From NCBI RefSeq assembly GCF_900106535.1, contig NZ_FNOH01000013.1:186001-250000 (forward strand): DNA of 64,000 nt, given 5' to 3'. Position 1 is the first letter of the stretch. Each line of letters begins with the position of its first letter. The position numbers and the translations under genes were made by a program. The DNA comes from Myxococcus xanthus. GTDB lineage: Bacteria > Myxococcota > Myxococcia > Myxococcales > Myxococcaceae. This document shows positions 8,928-17,475 of the stretch, in pieces. The notes below the pieces were generated by a model. The model searched no databases, was not told the DNA's origin, and worked only from the letters and a program-made list of their open reading frames with translations.

Positions 8928-10124
8928 ATGAAAACCGGACCCTCGGAGCCGCTGCACCTGCCGGAGTACCTTCCCGCGTTGGACGGGCTGCGCGGCGTGG
9001 CGGTGCTGATGGTGATTGCCTATCACTCACTGACAGGGCTGCGCAGCGCGTCACTGGGCTCACTCTTCCAGGTGGGCTGGGCGGGCGTGGACCTCTTCTT
9101 CGTCCTCTCTGGCTTCCTGATTACGCGCATCCTCGTGCAGACGCGTGAGCGTGGAGGCTACTTCCGTACCTTCTACGCGCGGCGGGCGCTGCGCATCTGG
9201 CCCCTGTACTTCCTGGTGCTGGCCTTCTCCTTTGGCATTATGGGGCGGCTGCTGCCGGCCCTGGCCTTCGATACCCAGCGCTACTCGTGGGTGACCTACG
9301 CGCTGTACCTCCAGAACCTTTGGATGACGGACTTCGGTCCTGCTCCCATCAACGTGACGTGGTCCCTGGCCATCGAGGAGCAGTTCTACCTGGTGTGGCC
9401 GCTGCTCGTGTTCTTCCTCCGGAACGGGCAGCTCCGCGCGCTCCTGTGGGCGTGTGTGCTGCTGTCCCCCGTGGCGCGCCTCGCGGCCCTGGGGGAGGGC
9501 GCAGCGCCCATCCAGGTCTACACCTTCACGCTGTTCCGTTTGGATGGACTGGCGCTCGGTGGACTGTTGGCGCTGGGCGTGGTGGATGGCCGCGCTACGG
9601 CGGACGGCCTGTCACGGTGGGGCGCGCGGCTCGCGGTGCCCGCGTTGCTCGTGGCCTGCGGGTTGTCCCTCGTCTTCTTCGGCCAGGGCGCCGCCATTCA
9701 CATGGCAACGGCGCTCACGGGGCCGGGCGGCCCGAAGGTCCGCGTGCTGCTGGTGGCGGGCCTGTACACGCTTTGGGCGGTGGGCTTCGCCAGCCTGCTG
9801 GGGTGGGTGCTCTCCGGGCGCGCGCGGGTACTCCAGGCCGTGTTGCAATGGCGGCCACTGCGCTTCGTGGGGCAGGTGAGCTACGGGCTCTACCTGTTCC
9901 ATGCGCTCGTCATCCCCGCTGGCGGCATTTACACGCGGCCGCTGTTCTACCGCTTCATTCCCTCGACCTTCGTCGCTACCGCGGTGGGCATCCTGTTCGA
10001 GTACGCGGTGCTGCTGGCGCTCACGCTCGTTTCGTGGCGCTTCTTCGAGAAGCCCTTGCTGCGTCTCAAGGACCGCTTCACGCATCCGGAAGCCGCGGGG
10101 AAGGCCGCGGCTCCCGCGGCTTGA
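8928..10124 (+). CDS. Membrane acyltransferase 3 family protein (OafA/YrhL type)
   Basis: About 398 residues with ten or so hydrophobic helices. The N-terminus has the family hallmark LDGLRGVAVLMVIAYHS, followed by GVDLFFVLSGFLIT, FYARRALRIWPLY and WSLAIEEQFYLVWP. Such proteins O-acylate sugars of surface polysaccharides or other exported molecules, using acyl donors moved across the inner membrane. An ATG at 8913 is an alternative start. It is a single-gene unit, so the target is unknown. Confidence 0.88.
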   Translation: MKTGPSEPLHLPEYLPALDGLRGVAVLMVIAYHSLTGLRSASLGSLFQVGWAGVDLFFVLSGFLITRILVQTRERGGYFRTFYARRALRIWPLYFLVLAFSFGIMGRLLPALAFDTQRYSWVTYALYLQNLWMTDFGPAPINVTWSLAIEEQFYLVWPLLVFFLRNGQLRALLWACVLLSPVARLAALGEGAAPIQVYTFTLFRLDGLALGGLLALGVVDGRATADGLSRWGARLAVPALLVACGLSLVFFGQGAAIHMATALTGPGGPKVRVLLVAGLYTLWAVGFASLLGWVLSGRARVLQAVLQWRPLRFVGQVSYGLYLFHALVIPAGGIYTRPLFYRFIPSTFVATAVGILFEYAVLLALTLVSWRFFEKPLLRLKDRFTHPEAAGKAAAPAA

Positions 10125-10173
10125 GGGTTGGCGCCAGCGCGGGTGAGCGCCGTACCGCGTATCGACGTGCCAG

Positions 10174-10962
10174 CTACGAGCGCGGTGGTGCCCAGATGGC
10201 GCTGTGGGGCTCCGGTGCGTTGGGGGCTTCCTCCGCGGTGTAGAAGTAGGCCGCGACCGCGGCGCGCCCTCGTCCCTCGGGGCACTCCAGCGCGGTGGGG
10301 TGTCCGTGCCAGTGGTCGTCGCCGTGGGCCATCACGACCAGGCGATCCAGGAGGGGGGCGATTCGCGTCTCGCACCGGGAGAGGTCCGAGCTCCACAGCT
10401 CAAGGTCCCCTCCCCAGGCGGGTTCCCAGCCGGGATTCAGATAGTAGAGGACGGTGAGCCGGCGGGAGAGCGCGCGGAAGCGATCGCGGTTGAAGTCCGC
10501 GTGCAGCGCCAGATGCCCCCCACGCAACGTGAGGTGCAGCCCGGCGCCTCGGAAATGCGGATCCGGGATGAGCCCTTGCACCCCGGTGAGTGACTCCAGG
10601 AAGTCGATGAACGCCATGCCGGAGAACTCCGAAAGCAGGTGCCGGAGCGCTCCGGGGACGTCTTCGAATGCCTTGCGCTGAAGCTGCCCCAGTCGAGCCG
10701 CCTGTTCGGGGTGGTCGCGTCGCTTCCAACTTGCCTCGGTCGCGCCCGGGAAGACCGCGGCCAATTCGGACGCCAGCGGCCCCCCCAGGAAGCCATCGAT
10801 GACGGCGTGGGGATGAGGCCGCGCCGCGCCGTAGCTGGCGCGATGGGCCAGCGCGAGCGAGCGGAGCGCCGTGCGGCTGAAAAAGAAGCTCGGTCCTCGC
10901 AGCGGGCCTTCTTCGTGGGTCGCGATGCTCACGGGCCCCCTATAGCAGAACGTGCGGCGCAC
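10174..10962 (-). CDS. 2-oxoglutarate/Fe(II)-dependent dioxygenase
   Basis: A 262-residue protein of the 2OG-Fe(II) oxygenase superfamily (prolyl 4-hydroxylase/Tpa1-like branch). The iron ligands are seen as LHADFN (HxD) and, about 75 residues later, a histidine in DDHWHGHPT. An arginine in GRGRAAVAAYFYT is suited to bind 2-oxoglutarate. The segment LTVLYYLNPGWEPAWGGDLELW is typical of this branch. The likely reaction is hydroxylation of a peptide or small molecule, with unknown substrate. A GTG at 10932 is a possible shorter start. Confidence 0.82.
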   Translation of the reverse strand: MRRTFCYRGPVSIATHEEGPLRGPSFFFSRTALRSLALAHRASYGAARPHPHAVIDGFLGGPLASELAAVFPGATEASWKRRDHPEQAARLGQLQRKAFEDVPGALRHLLSEFSGMAFIDFLESLTGVQGLIPDPHFRGAGLHLTLRGGHLALHADFNRDRFRALSRRLTVLYYLNPGWEPAWGGDLELWSSDLSRCETRIAPLLDRLVVMAHGDDHWHGHPTALECPEGRGRAAVAAYFYTAEEAPNAPEPHSAIWAPPRS

Positions 10963-11052
10963 GCTGCCGGCGCCAGGGCACCCTGGCGCAGGCGACCGAG
11001 TCTGGAGCCGCTGCCTCCGGGCGCATCATCGCGCCGGCGGCTAGACGAGGAC

Positions 11053-11493
11053 TCAGGAGAGCGCCCGCAGCCCAGCCCGAAGGGCGTCGACATCGGTTTG
11101 CGCCAGCAATCGCTCCGTCTCCTCGTTCATCTTCTCCCAGTGGGGCAGCGCGGATTGAAGGAGCTGGAGCCCTGCGTCCGTCAGCGTCAGCAATCGCCCG
11201 CGGCGGTCGGCTGGGTCGACGGTGGTCTTCACCAGCCCGCGCCTTTCGAGCGGCTTCAGGTTGGCTGTCAGCGTGGTCCGGTCCATCGCCAGGAGCTCCG
11301 CGACGGGGCCGATGGACGGCGGCTGGGGGCGATTGAGCGACATCAGCAGTGAGAACTGTCCATGCGTGAGGCCCACGGGGCGCAGGGCTTCATCGAAGCG
11401 CCGCGCAAGGGCGCGCGCGGCCTGCTGGACCACCAGGCACAGGCAGTGGTCACGGACGTGAAGCGTCGTGGCGAATGGGACGGCTCTGGACAT
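11053..11493 (-). CDS. MarR-family transcriptional regulator
   Basis: A winged-helix MarR repressor of about 146 residues. Visible parts are the dimerisation helix, the recognition region MDRTTLTANLKPLERRGLV, and the wing with DPADRRGRLLTLTDAG. A CLC pair near the N-terminus (DHCLCLVV) could act as a redox sensor, as in some family members, but this is inferred. The start at 11493 lies inside the divergent operator; an upstream in-frame codon at 11520 is less likely. It is divergent from a DUF1428 gene, which is its probable target. Confidence 0.85.
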   Translation of the reverse strand: MSRAVPFATTLHVRDHCLCLVVQQAARALARRFDEALRPVGLTHGQFSLLMSLNRPQPPSIGPVAELLAMDRTTLTANLKPLERRGLVKTTVDPADRRGRLLTLTDAGLQLLQSALPHWEKMNEETERLLAQTDVDALRAGLRALS

Positions 11494-11533
11494 TGACAAG
11501 GGTAATTGTGTTGATATCAACCTTTCTTGTCAA
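11491..11533. promoter_or_regulatory. Divergent operator/promoter between marR-type gene and DUF1428 gene
   Basis: There is a perfect 8-bp inverted repeat, TTGACAAG at 11493-11500 and CTTGTCAA at 11526-11533. Centred between its arms is a perfect 12-bp palindrome, GTTGATATCAAC, at 11510-11521. Each outer arm contains a consensus -35 hexamer (TTGACA), one on each strand. On the minus strand it is followed after 17 nt by CACAAT. A MarR dimer on the central palindrome would cover both spacers, which suggests autoregulation and control of the divergent gene. Confidence 0.65.
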
Positions 11534-11562
11534 AGCAAGAGTGCCCCCGCTGGAGAGTTGCC

Positions 11563-12300
11563 ATGGCCTACATCGACGGATTCGTGATCGCAGTCCCCTC
11601 GGCGAACAAGGAGGCGTACCGGCAGGCCGCTATTGCTGCCGCGCCGCTGTACAAGGAGTTTGGTGCGACGCGCTTCGTTGAGAACTGGGGGGACGACGTC
11701 CCTGAAGGCAAGGTCACCGACCTGCGGCGCGCGGTGAAGGCCGAGCCGGATGAGGTCATCGTCTTCTCCTGGATTGAGTACCCCAGCAAGGCGGTGCGCG
11801 ACGAAGCGAACGCGAAGGCAATGCGTGACCCAAGGATGCAGGCGATGGGCGCGAACATATCCTTCGATGGGAAGCGGATGATCTTCGGCGGCTTCGTTCC
11901 CAGCCTCCATGAGGGCGGAGCGGGCAGGCCCGGCTATGTCGATGGCTCCCTCGTGCCGGTGCCGGTTGGAAACAAAGAGGCCTACCATGTCATCGCCTCC
12001 CGTCTCGCGGCGGTGCTGCTGGAGCATGGTGCCACGCGCGTCGTCGACGCGTGGGGAGACGACGTCCCCGACGGGAAGGTCACTGACTTCAAAGGCGCGG
12101 TGAAGGCCACCGCGGATGAGCAGGTTGTCTTCGCTTGGATTGAGTGGCCGTCGAAGGAGGCGCGCAACGCCGGGTGGGGGAAGGCCATGGCCGATCCGCG
12201 CATGCACCCGGGCAGCATGCCCTTTGACGAGGGCCGCAGGTCCCACGGCGGTTTCGTGCCGATGCTGGTTGAGACGGCGGCGACGGACACGGGCGCATAG
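11563..12300 (+). CDS. Tandem DUF1428 (YbaA-like) protein
   Basis: A 245-residue protein of two consecutive DUF1428 domains. Each begins with a YIDGF- or YVDGS-type strand and contains a WGDDVP(E/D)GKVTD segment, a WIE(Y/W)PSK segment and a DPRM segment; single-domain YbaA proteins are about half as long. The ATG at 11563 has a GGAGAG site at 11552-11557 and removes a low-complexity extension. The family has a dimeric alpha/beta-barrel fold of unknown function. Control by the adjacent MarR gene suggests a stress or xenobiotic response (inference). Confidence 0.85.
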   Translation: MAYIDGFVIAVPSANKEAYRQAAIAAAPLYKEFGATRFVENWGDDVPEGKVTDLRRAVKAEPDEVIVFSWIEYPSKAVRDEANAKAMRDPRMQAMGANISFDGKRMIFGGFVPSLHEGGAGRPGYVDGSLVPVPVGNKEAYHVIASRLAAVLLEHGATRVVDAWGDDVPDGKVTDFKGAVKATADEQVVFAWIEWPSKEARNAGWGKAMADPRMHPGSMPFDEGRRSHGGFVPMLVETAATDTGA

Positions 12301-12327
12301 ACCCTGAATGGGATAGCGTCGACACCC

Positions 12328-13455
12328 ATGCGCACTTGGATGTGCTGGGTGTTCCTGGCTTGTTGGGCCCTTGGCGTTCCAGCCCTGGGTGTCACCGTGA
12401 AGGAAGTGCCGCGGCTCGCGGCCAACGCATGGTCCGTGGACACGACCAGGACACTCACGCCGCAGACGCTGGCGGAGGTGGACCAGCTCGGCAATGCCTT
12501 GGTCCGTGATGGCCAAGGCCAGCTCGCGGTGGTGGTGGTCGACACGACGGGACGCCAGCCGCCACGCGCCTTCGCGCTGGAGCTCTTCAATCGGTGGGGG
12601 CTGGGCACGGCCGGTCGTGACGACGGCGCGCTGCTCTTCATCGCGCTCGAGGACCGCGCGGCGGAGATCATCCTGGGTGATGGCGTGGATGGCCCGAATG
12701 AGCAGGCTCGCAGTGACGCCATCATGGCGAACGACGTAGTTCCAGCCTTCAAACGGGGCAGTCCGGACGACGCGGTACTGGAAGGCGCACGTGGGCTGCA
12801 TCAGCTCATCGTGACCTCGGAGCTCAATCAGCCTCGCAACGCCCAGGAGGCCGCATCGGCATGGGATCCCAGGCTCGCGGAGTCCGCATGGTCGGAGGAC
12901 TCCGCCGTCACCATCGGGTCTGAAGGACCGAGTGAGCCGGAAGGTGACCTCAACGTTCCCGCCCTGGCGGGAGGGGCGGGGTTCGTGGGGGCCGTGGGGG
13001 TTGCGGGCCGGGCGCTGCTTCGTCGCAGACCGCGCCGGTGCCAGAAGTGCCGCAACCCGAGGGCGCGGCTCGATGAGGATGCCGACGATGCCCACCTGGC
13101 GCCGGGGCAGGTTCGTGAGGAGCAGTTGGGCTCGGTGGATTACGACGTGTGGTGGTGCGAGCCATGCCAGGACGCGGTGGTGGAGCGCTATGGAACGCTC
13201 TTCACGCGTCATGTCCGGTGCACGAAGTGCCGTTATGTGACCGCGAACAAGACGAGCCGGACGATTCGCAGCGCGACGTACTCCTCTGGCGGAGAAATCG
13301 AGGTCACGGTGCGTTGCACGCACTGTCACCACACCGCGACTTCCCGTCACTCGACCCCGAAGCTCACGCGGTCCACATCGTCGAGCTCATCCAGCCGGAG
13401 CAGCTCTTCGAGCGGCGGGCGTTCATCGGGCGGCGGCTCGAGTGGGCGCTGGTAG
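12328..13455 (+). CDS. TPM-domain membrane protein with zinc-ribbon tail
   Basis: A 375-residue protein. A signal peptide is followed by a TPM (YgcG/TLP18.3/Psb32) domain from about residue 30 to 165, with VVVVDTTG and DDGALLFIAL segments. A membrane segment near residue 220 (AGGAGFVGAVGVAGRALL) comes next. A cytosolic tail then has four CxxC pairs (CQKC, CEPC, CTKC, CTHC), indicating two zinc ribbons, and the protein ends in a Ser/Gly/Arg-rich tract. TPM proteins have been linked to photosystem repair and phosphatase activity, but no function is established for this type. Confidence 0.75.
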   Translation: MRTWMCWVFLACWALGVPALGVTVKEVPRLAANAWSVDTTRTLTPQTLAEVDQLGNALVRDGQGQLAVVVVDTTGRQPPRAFALELFNRWGLGTAGRDDGALLFIALEDRAAEIILGDGVDGPNEQARSDAIMANDVVPAFKRGSPDDAVLEGARGLHQLIVTSELNQPRNAQEAASAWDPRLAESAWSEDSAVTIGSEGPSEPEGDLNVPALAGGAGFVGAVGVAGRALLRRRPRRCQKCRNPRARLDEDADDAHLAPGQVREEQLGSVDYDVWWCEPCQDAVVERYGTLFTRHVRCTKCRYVTANKTSRTIRSATYSSGGEIEVTVRCTHCHHTATSRHSTPKLTRSTSSSSSSRSSSSSGGRSSGGGSSGRW

Positions 13456-13670
13456 TTCGCGAAGGCCGGGCCGGCGCGTCTGGACTGCGTCGGCCCTGTC
13501 AAGAGGCACCGTCCGCTGGTCATGCGCGGTTCGCGCCCGCTCGACCTCGGTGATGTGCGCGTTCATCCACACGTACAGCGCCTTGAACGGGGCCAGCAGC
13601 AAGCGGCCCAATGGCTTCTGCGAATGGCTCGTCCGAAGTCATCGCCGGACGCGAGGGTGGGGGCGCTACA

Positions 13671-14501
13671 TCACGTAGTGGGGTCCTCTTCATAATGGAC
13701 CACCCCATCAGGCCGGCGCGCCCTCAGTGCTTCCACTTGCCCTGGGCCGAGCGCGCGATTCCTGCGCAGCCAGAGCTCGTTGAGGCTCTTGAGCGACGCC
13801 AGGACTTCAACACTGGCAGGAGTGACCGCTGTGTCGATTAAATGGAGGCGTAGCACCGTTCCAAGCCCGGTCTCATCGCGCAGTGTTTGAAGCAGGCGAT
13901 CATCGACTCCCCGTCCGGTGAGCAGGAACTCGTTTGAGAACGCCATCGGCTTGACGGACGTCACGTCGAGCAGGCTGGGGTCGTGCAGTACGATGCCACT
14001 GAGGCTTCCGTCGTCACGGACCGGCAGATTGAGCAACGTCTGTTCGGGGGTGGCCCGTGCCCGCACCCGCCCGTCCTCGAACCACGCCCAACCATCGCCG
14101 TTCCGCATGTCCGCTTTCGGCGCTCCGGATGGGTACCACTCTCTGCGCGCCGTGTCTGCGGGCTGGCCGGAGGCATACGCTTCTTCGACGAGACACAGTC
14201 CCTGACGGTTGAAGGTGTACACGATGCCGTCGACTGGCGCACCGCGCCAGAGCAACGGTCCATAGGCGTCAGCGAGTTCGAGGCACGCGCGATCCAACCG
14301 CGCACCTTCGAGTTGGGGCAGCCAGTCGTCCGATGTGCCCGAGACACTTCCCTCCGAGACAGCGAGGAGCTCGCGAACGACCCCGTCGTCCTCGACGCGA
14401 TAGGCGAGGCCCGAAAAGCCTGCTCCCTCATAGGACAAACGGCCGTTGTCGTCGGTGGTCAGGGTGCTCGTGCGGATACGTCGCATGGGTTCCATGGTCA
14501 T
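13671..14501 (-). CDS. Putative immunity protein for the deaminase toxin (MORN-like/LRR-like)
   Basis: A 276-residue protein without a signal peptide. The middle has a MORN/YwqK-like pattern (REWYPSGAPKADMRNGDGWAW is one such unit, seen here as WYPSGAPKADMRNGDGW). The C-terminus has a leucine-rich-repeat-like segment (LRLHLIDTAVTPASVEVLASL and NELWLRRNRALG). It starts 10 bp after the stop of the putative deaminase toxin gene and on the same strand, the usual place for an immunity gene. The immunity role is inferred from position and from the use of similar repeats in known immunity families. Confidence 0.5.
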   Translation of the reverse strand: MTMEPMRRIRTSTLTTDDNGRLSYEGAGFSGLAYRVEDDGVVRELLAVSEGSVSGTSDDWLPQLEGARLDRACLELADAYGPLLWRGAPVDGIVYTFNRQGLCLVEEAYASGQPADTARREWYPSGAPKADMRNGDGWAWFEDGRVRARATPEQTLLNLPVRDDGSLSGIVLHDPSLLDVTSVKPMAFSNEFLLTGRGVDDRLLQTLRDETGLGTVLRLHLIDTAVTPASVEVLASLKSLNELWLRRNRALGPGQVEALRARRPDGVVHYEEDPTT

Positions 14502-14511
14502 GGTCTTGCCC

Positions 14512-17475
14512 TCATCCCGTAATCACCCGGAACTGGCCGGGGGCGACCAGGATGCCGGAGCAGTTTGGACACGCCACGAAGGGGCGCCCCTGACGTTGAT
14601 GCTGCTCCTGTAGCATGTAGGTGGCCACCGTGACGTCTGTCGCTGCGACGCCCGCGGCGAGGAGCTGATTGGTCGCGAGGCACTCCGCATGAACTCCGGG
14701 TACTCCGTACAAGGCGGCGAAGCCATAGGCGGCATTTGTACCATGTGGAATGACCGTAGCTCCCGAAATGACCGCGAAGATGTGGTTGCGGATCCGGGTC
14801 TTCATCTGCGCATTGAGGACGATGCCGTGGTCGTTCAGGAGGAAGTTCTCAATCCAGTTCGCGCCAGCGGTCGCCCAGGTGTTGTTGTTCCCGTGCGGAT
14901 TGTTCATCGAATTGAGGAATAGACCAAATGGCGATCCCCCAATGGCTCGATAGTTGCGGTTGACCCAGAAAGCGGTTCGTCGGCCGTAGTATTTGTGCGC
15001 CGCGGCGAGCGCAAGCGCGACATCCGTGTTGGCGGGACCGGCCAGGGCTCGTGTCCGACACTCGTTGCCCGTCAGTCTATCGAGGTGCTGATCGAAGCTG
15101 AAGGTATCAAGGCACACGACGTCCCCATGGTTCAGTGTTCGCGGGATGCCGTCTGCGGATGCGGCTGCACTTATCCGAGCGGCGCACGAGACGTACCTGG
15201 CTGTGACAACCTTGACCGGATTGCGCGTGGCGGGAATTCCGTGCCCATGCGTTGGGATTGCATCCCATGCTGGGTTGTTGCCTTGCGTGGCGAAGTAGCG
15301 AACGACAGGATGGCCGCCGAAGTGGGCCTGATTGAGGAGAGCGGTCCCCGCAAGTGCTCCAGCCGCGTCATCGAAGACCTCCAGGTTGGCGTGCTCCAAC
15401 GACAATTGGTCGGCCTTCTGCCAGAACGCATTGCTTGGGGCGGTCACCGTCATCTTGGCGAATGTGAAGGCTTGGTTGTTTTTGGCGTGGAGCTCGCGCT
15501 GCTTGGGGGCGTTGAGCAGCGGGTCGGGATTGAGGGACAATCCCCCAGCGAAGGTGGGGACTTGCAGCTCGATCTTCTCGACGCAAACCGTCTTCGATGC
15601 GCGCGCGGCAAGCCGCCAGGCGGAGCCCGCCGTTCCGCGAGCTTCAGCACTCACGTCGCAATTGCCGGCCGTCACTCCGCGCATATAGAGCGTTACGGGG
15701 AGCTGATTGGCCGCGAAAGTCGTCCCGGAAGCCACTGCGTTTGTACACAGTTGGTCCCTGAAGCATGCAATCTGCGCTCCGTAGTCCAGCCGGAGATTGA
15801 GGTCTCCACATGTATGTGTTGGGTCCGTCTGATCTATTTCGAGGATCAGCCGCGAGGGATCTGTCGAACGGTTGTGATGGTTGCCATGGACGAGCACGAG
15901 CTCATCGCAGCGAATGGATGGGCTCACCACGTTGATGGCCTGGATAGGGATGTCCCCAGTCCGAGGAGGCGCGACGCGGATGCCCGGGGAGTCAACGGCA
16001 TCGAGCGCGAGTTGGACGCTGGCGTTGCCCACGTTCGCGCCTTTGACGTAGACGGTGACGCCGTGACGTAGGGCGTCCGCGTCGAAGGCGTCGACGGGAG
16101 TCTCACAGTTCGCATCGGTGAAGAGCGAGCCACCCACCACGGTGGGCCGTCCTCGTCCCGCGTACGGCGGCTGCCCTGTGCTCTCAGCGAGGCCCAGCGT
16201 AATTTGCGCGGCCGCGAACTGCTCCTCGTGGTGCCACGCGATGGCCTCTCCCACTGTCACCGTCGGGCTCACCACGTTGATGGCCTGGACGGGGATGTCT
16301 CCAGTTTGAGGAGGCGCGACGCGGATGCCCGGGGAGTCAACGGCATCGAGCGCGAGCTGGACGCTGGCGTTGCCCACGTTCGCGCCTTTGACGTAGACGG
16401 TGACGCCGTGACGTAGGGCGTCCGCGTCGAAGGCGTCGACGGGAGTCTCACAGTTCGCATCGGTGAAGAGCGAGCCACCCACCACGGTGGGCCGTCCTCG
16501 TCCCGCGTACGGCGGCTGCCCTGTGCTCTCAGCGAGGCCCAGCGTAATTTGCGCGGCCGCGAACTGCTCCTCGTGGTGCCACGCGATGGCCTCTCCCACT
16601 GTCACCGTCGGGCTCACCACGTTGATGGCCTGGACGGGGATGTCTCCAGTTTGAGGAGGCGCGACGCGGATGCCCGGGGAGTCAACGGCATCGAGCGCGA
16701 GCTGGACGCTGGCGTTGCCCACGTTCGCGCCTTTGACGTAGACGGTGACGCCGTGACGTAGGGCGCCCGCGTCGAAGGCGTCGACGGGAGTCTCACAGTT
16801 CGCATCGGTGAAGAGCGAACCACCCACCACGGTGGGCCGTCCTCGTCCCGCGTACGGCGGCTGCCCTGTGCTCTCAGCGAGGCCCAGCGTAATTTGCGCG
16901 GCCGCGAACTGTTCCTCGTGGTGCCACGCGATGGCCTCTCCCACTGTCACCGTCGGGTTCACCACGTTGATGGCCTGAATGCCGACGACTTCTGTCGCTG
17001 ACGGTACGATGACGCGAACGTTCGGGTTGGCGTCTGGAGTGATGGTGAGCGTCACCGTCACGTTGCCGGCTGAATTGCCCCGCACGAAGAGCGGGAGAGT
17101 CGCGCGAAGTGCCTCCGCCGTGAACGCTTCAGCTGCGGGAGTCGTGCAGTTGCTATCGCAGAACAGGTCGGCGTCCCCTGTGACGCTCACCGTCCCGCTC
17201 CCCTGATACGGCAGGTCTGGGTGCGTCTCTATGATGGACAGCATGACGATCGCCGGGCGTGTCCCTTGCCCTGCGTCGTCGAACCAGCCTGGTACATGCG
17301 CGACGGCGACGTTCGCCGTGACGTCGTTCGTGACCGTTTGCTCGCACGGCACGACGACGGAGACCTCCGGCGCGTTTGCCAGGTCTTGCTCGGCGGCGTG
17401 GAGTCGCAGGAGGTCCAGCCAAGCCAGTTCCTCGGACTCGCCATCCCGAATCGGGCTTCTGCTGCGCTTCATCAT
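14512..17475 (-). CDS. Repeat-containing protein with C-terminal YwqJ-like deaminase domain (putative polymorphic toxin)
   Basis: A 987-residue protein. After a short N-terminus come about five beta-sandwich-like repeats of roughly 115 residues, three of them nearly identical. A variable linker with several cysteines follows. The last 60 residues carry a zinc deaminase signature: HAE (H929) and CPNC (C969, C972), with a PFVACPNCSGIL context typical of YwqJ-like toxin deaminases. There is no obvious signal peptide. The start at 17475 forms an ATGA overlap with the upstream small gene, so the earlier start at 17580 is rejected. A nucleic-acid or nucleotide base-deaminating toxin is the best inference; delivery is unknown. 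Confidence 0.7.
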   Translation of the reverse strand: MMKRSRSPIRDGESEELAWLDLLRLHAAEQDLANAPEVSVVVPCEQTVTNDVTANVAVAHVPGWFDDAGQGTRPAIVMLSIIETHPDLPYQGSGTVSVTGDADLFCDSNCTTPAAEAFTAEALRATLPLFVRGNSAGNVTVTLTITPDANPNVRVIVPSATEVVGIQAINVVNPTVTVGEAIAWHHEEQFAAAQITLGLAESTGQPPYAGRGRPTVVGGSLFTDANCETPVDAFDAGALRHGVTVYVKGANVGNASVQLALDAVDSPGIRVAPPQTGDIPVQAINVVSPTVTVGEAIAWHHEEQFAAAQITLGLAESTGQPPYAGRGRPTVVGGSLFTDANCETPVDAFDADALRHGVTVYVKGANVGNASVQLALDAVDSPGIRVAPPQTGDIPVQAINVVSPTVTVGEAIAWHHEEQFAAAQITLGLAESTGQPPYAGRGRPTVVGGSLFTDANCETPVDAFDADALRHGVTVYVKGANVGNASVQLALDAVDSPGIRVAPPRTGDIPIQAINVVSPSIRCDELVLVHGNHHNRSTDPSRLILEIDQTDPTHTCGDLNLRLDYGAQIACFRDQLCTNAVASGTTFAANQLPVTLYMRGVTAGNCDVSAEARGTAGSAWRLAARASKTVCVEKIELQVPTFAGGLSLNPDPLLNAPKQRELHAKNNQAFTFAKMTVTAPSNAFWQKADQLSLEHANLEVFDDAAGALAGTALLNQAHFGGHPVVRYFATQGNNPAWDAIPTHGHGIPATRNPVKVVTARYVSCAARISAAASADGIPRTLNHGDVVCLDTFSFDQHLDRLTGNECRTRALAGPANTDVALALAAAHKYYGRRTAFWVNRNYRAIGGSPFGLFLNSMNNPHGNNNTWATAGANWIENFLLNDHGIVLNAQMKTRIRNHIFAVISGATVIPHGTNAAYGFAALYGVPGVHAECLATNQLLAAGVAATDVTVATYMLQEQHQRQGRPFVACPNCSGILVAPGQFRVITG
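15921..16955 (-). repeat. Three tandem 345-bp repeats within the toxin gene
   Basis: Three consecutive copies with exact 345-bp period (units beginning near 15921, 16266 and 16611). They differ at only a few bases. Each encodes one 115-residue unit containing AIAWHHEEQFAAAQITLGL, SLFTDANCETPVDAFDA and VYVKGANVGNASV. The near identity implies recent amplification or ongoing homogenisation. A more diverged unit lies on each side. Confidence 0.95.

Noticed and set aside
13423-13611. Minus-strand 62-codon frame (starting GRLLLAPFKALYVWMNAHI) after the TPM gene
   Set aside because: It has only a TTG start, overlaps the 3' end of the TPM gene, and has no recognisable family or ribosome-binding site. 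It may be a gene fragment, but support is too weak.
15921-16955. CRISPR array or insertion repeats in the toxin gene
   Set aside because: The units are 345 bp, coding, in frame and head to tail, so they are protein repeats.
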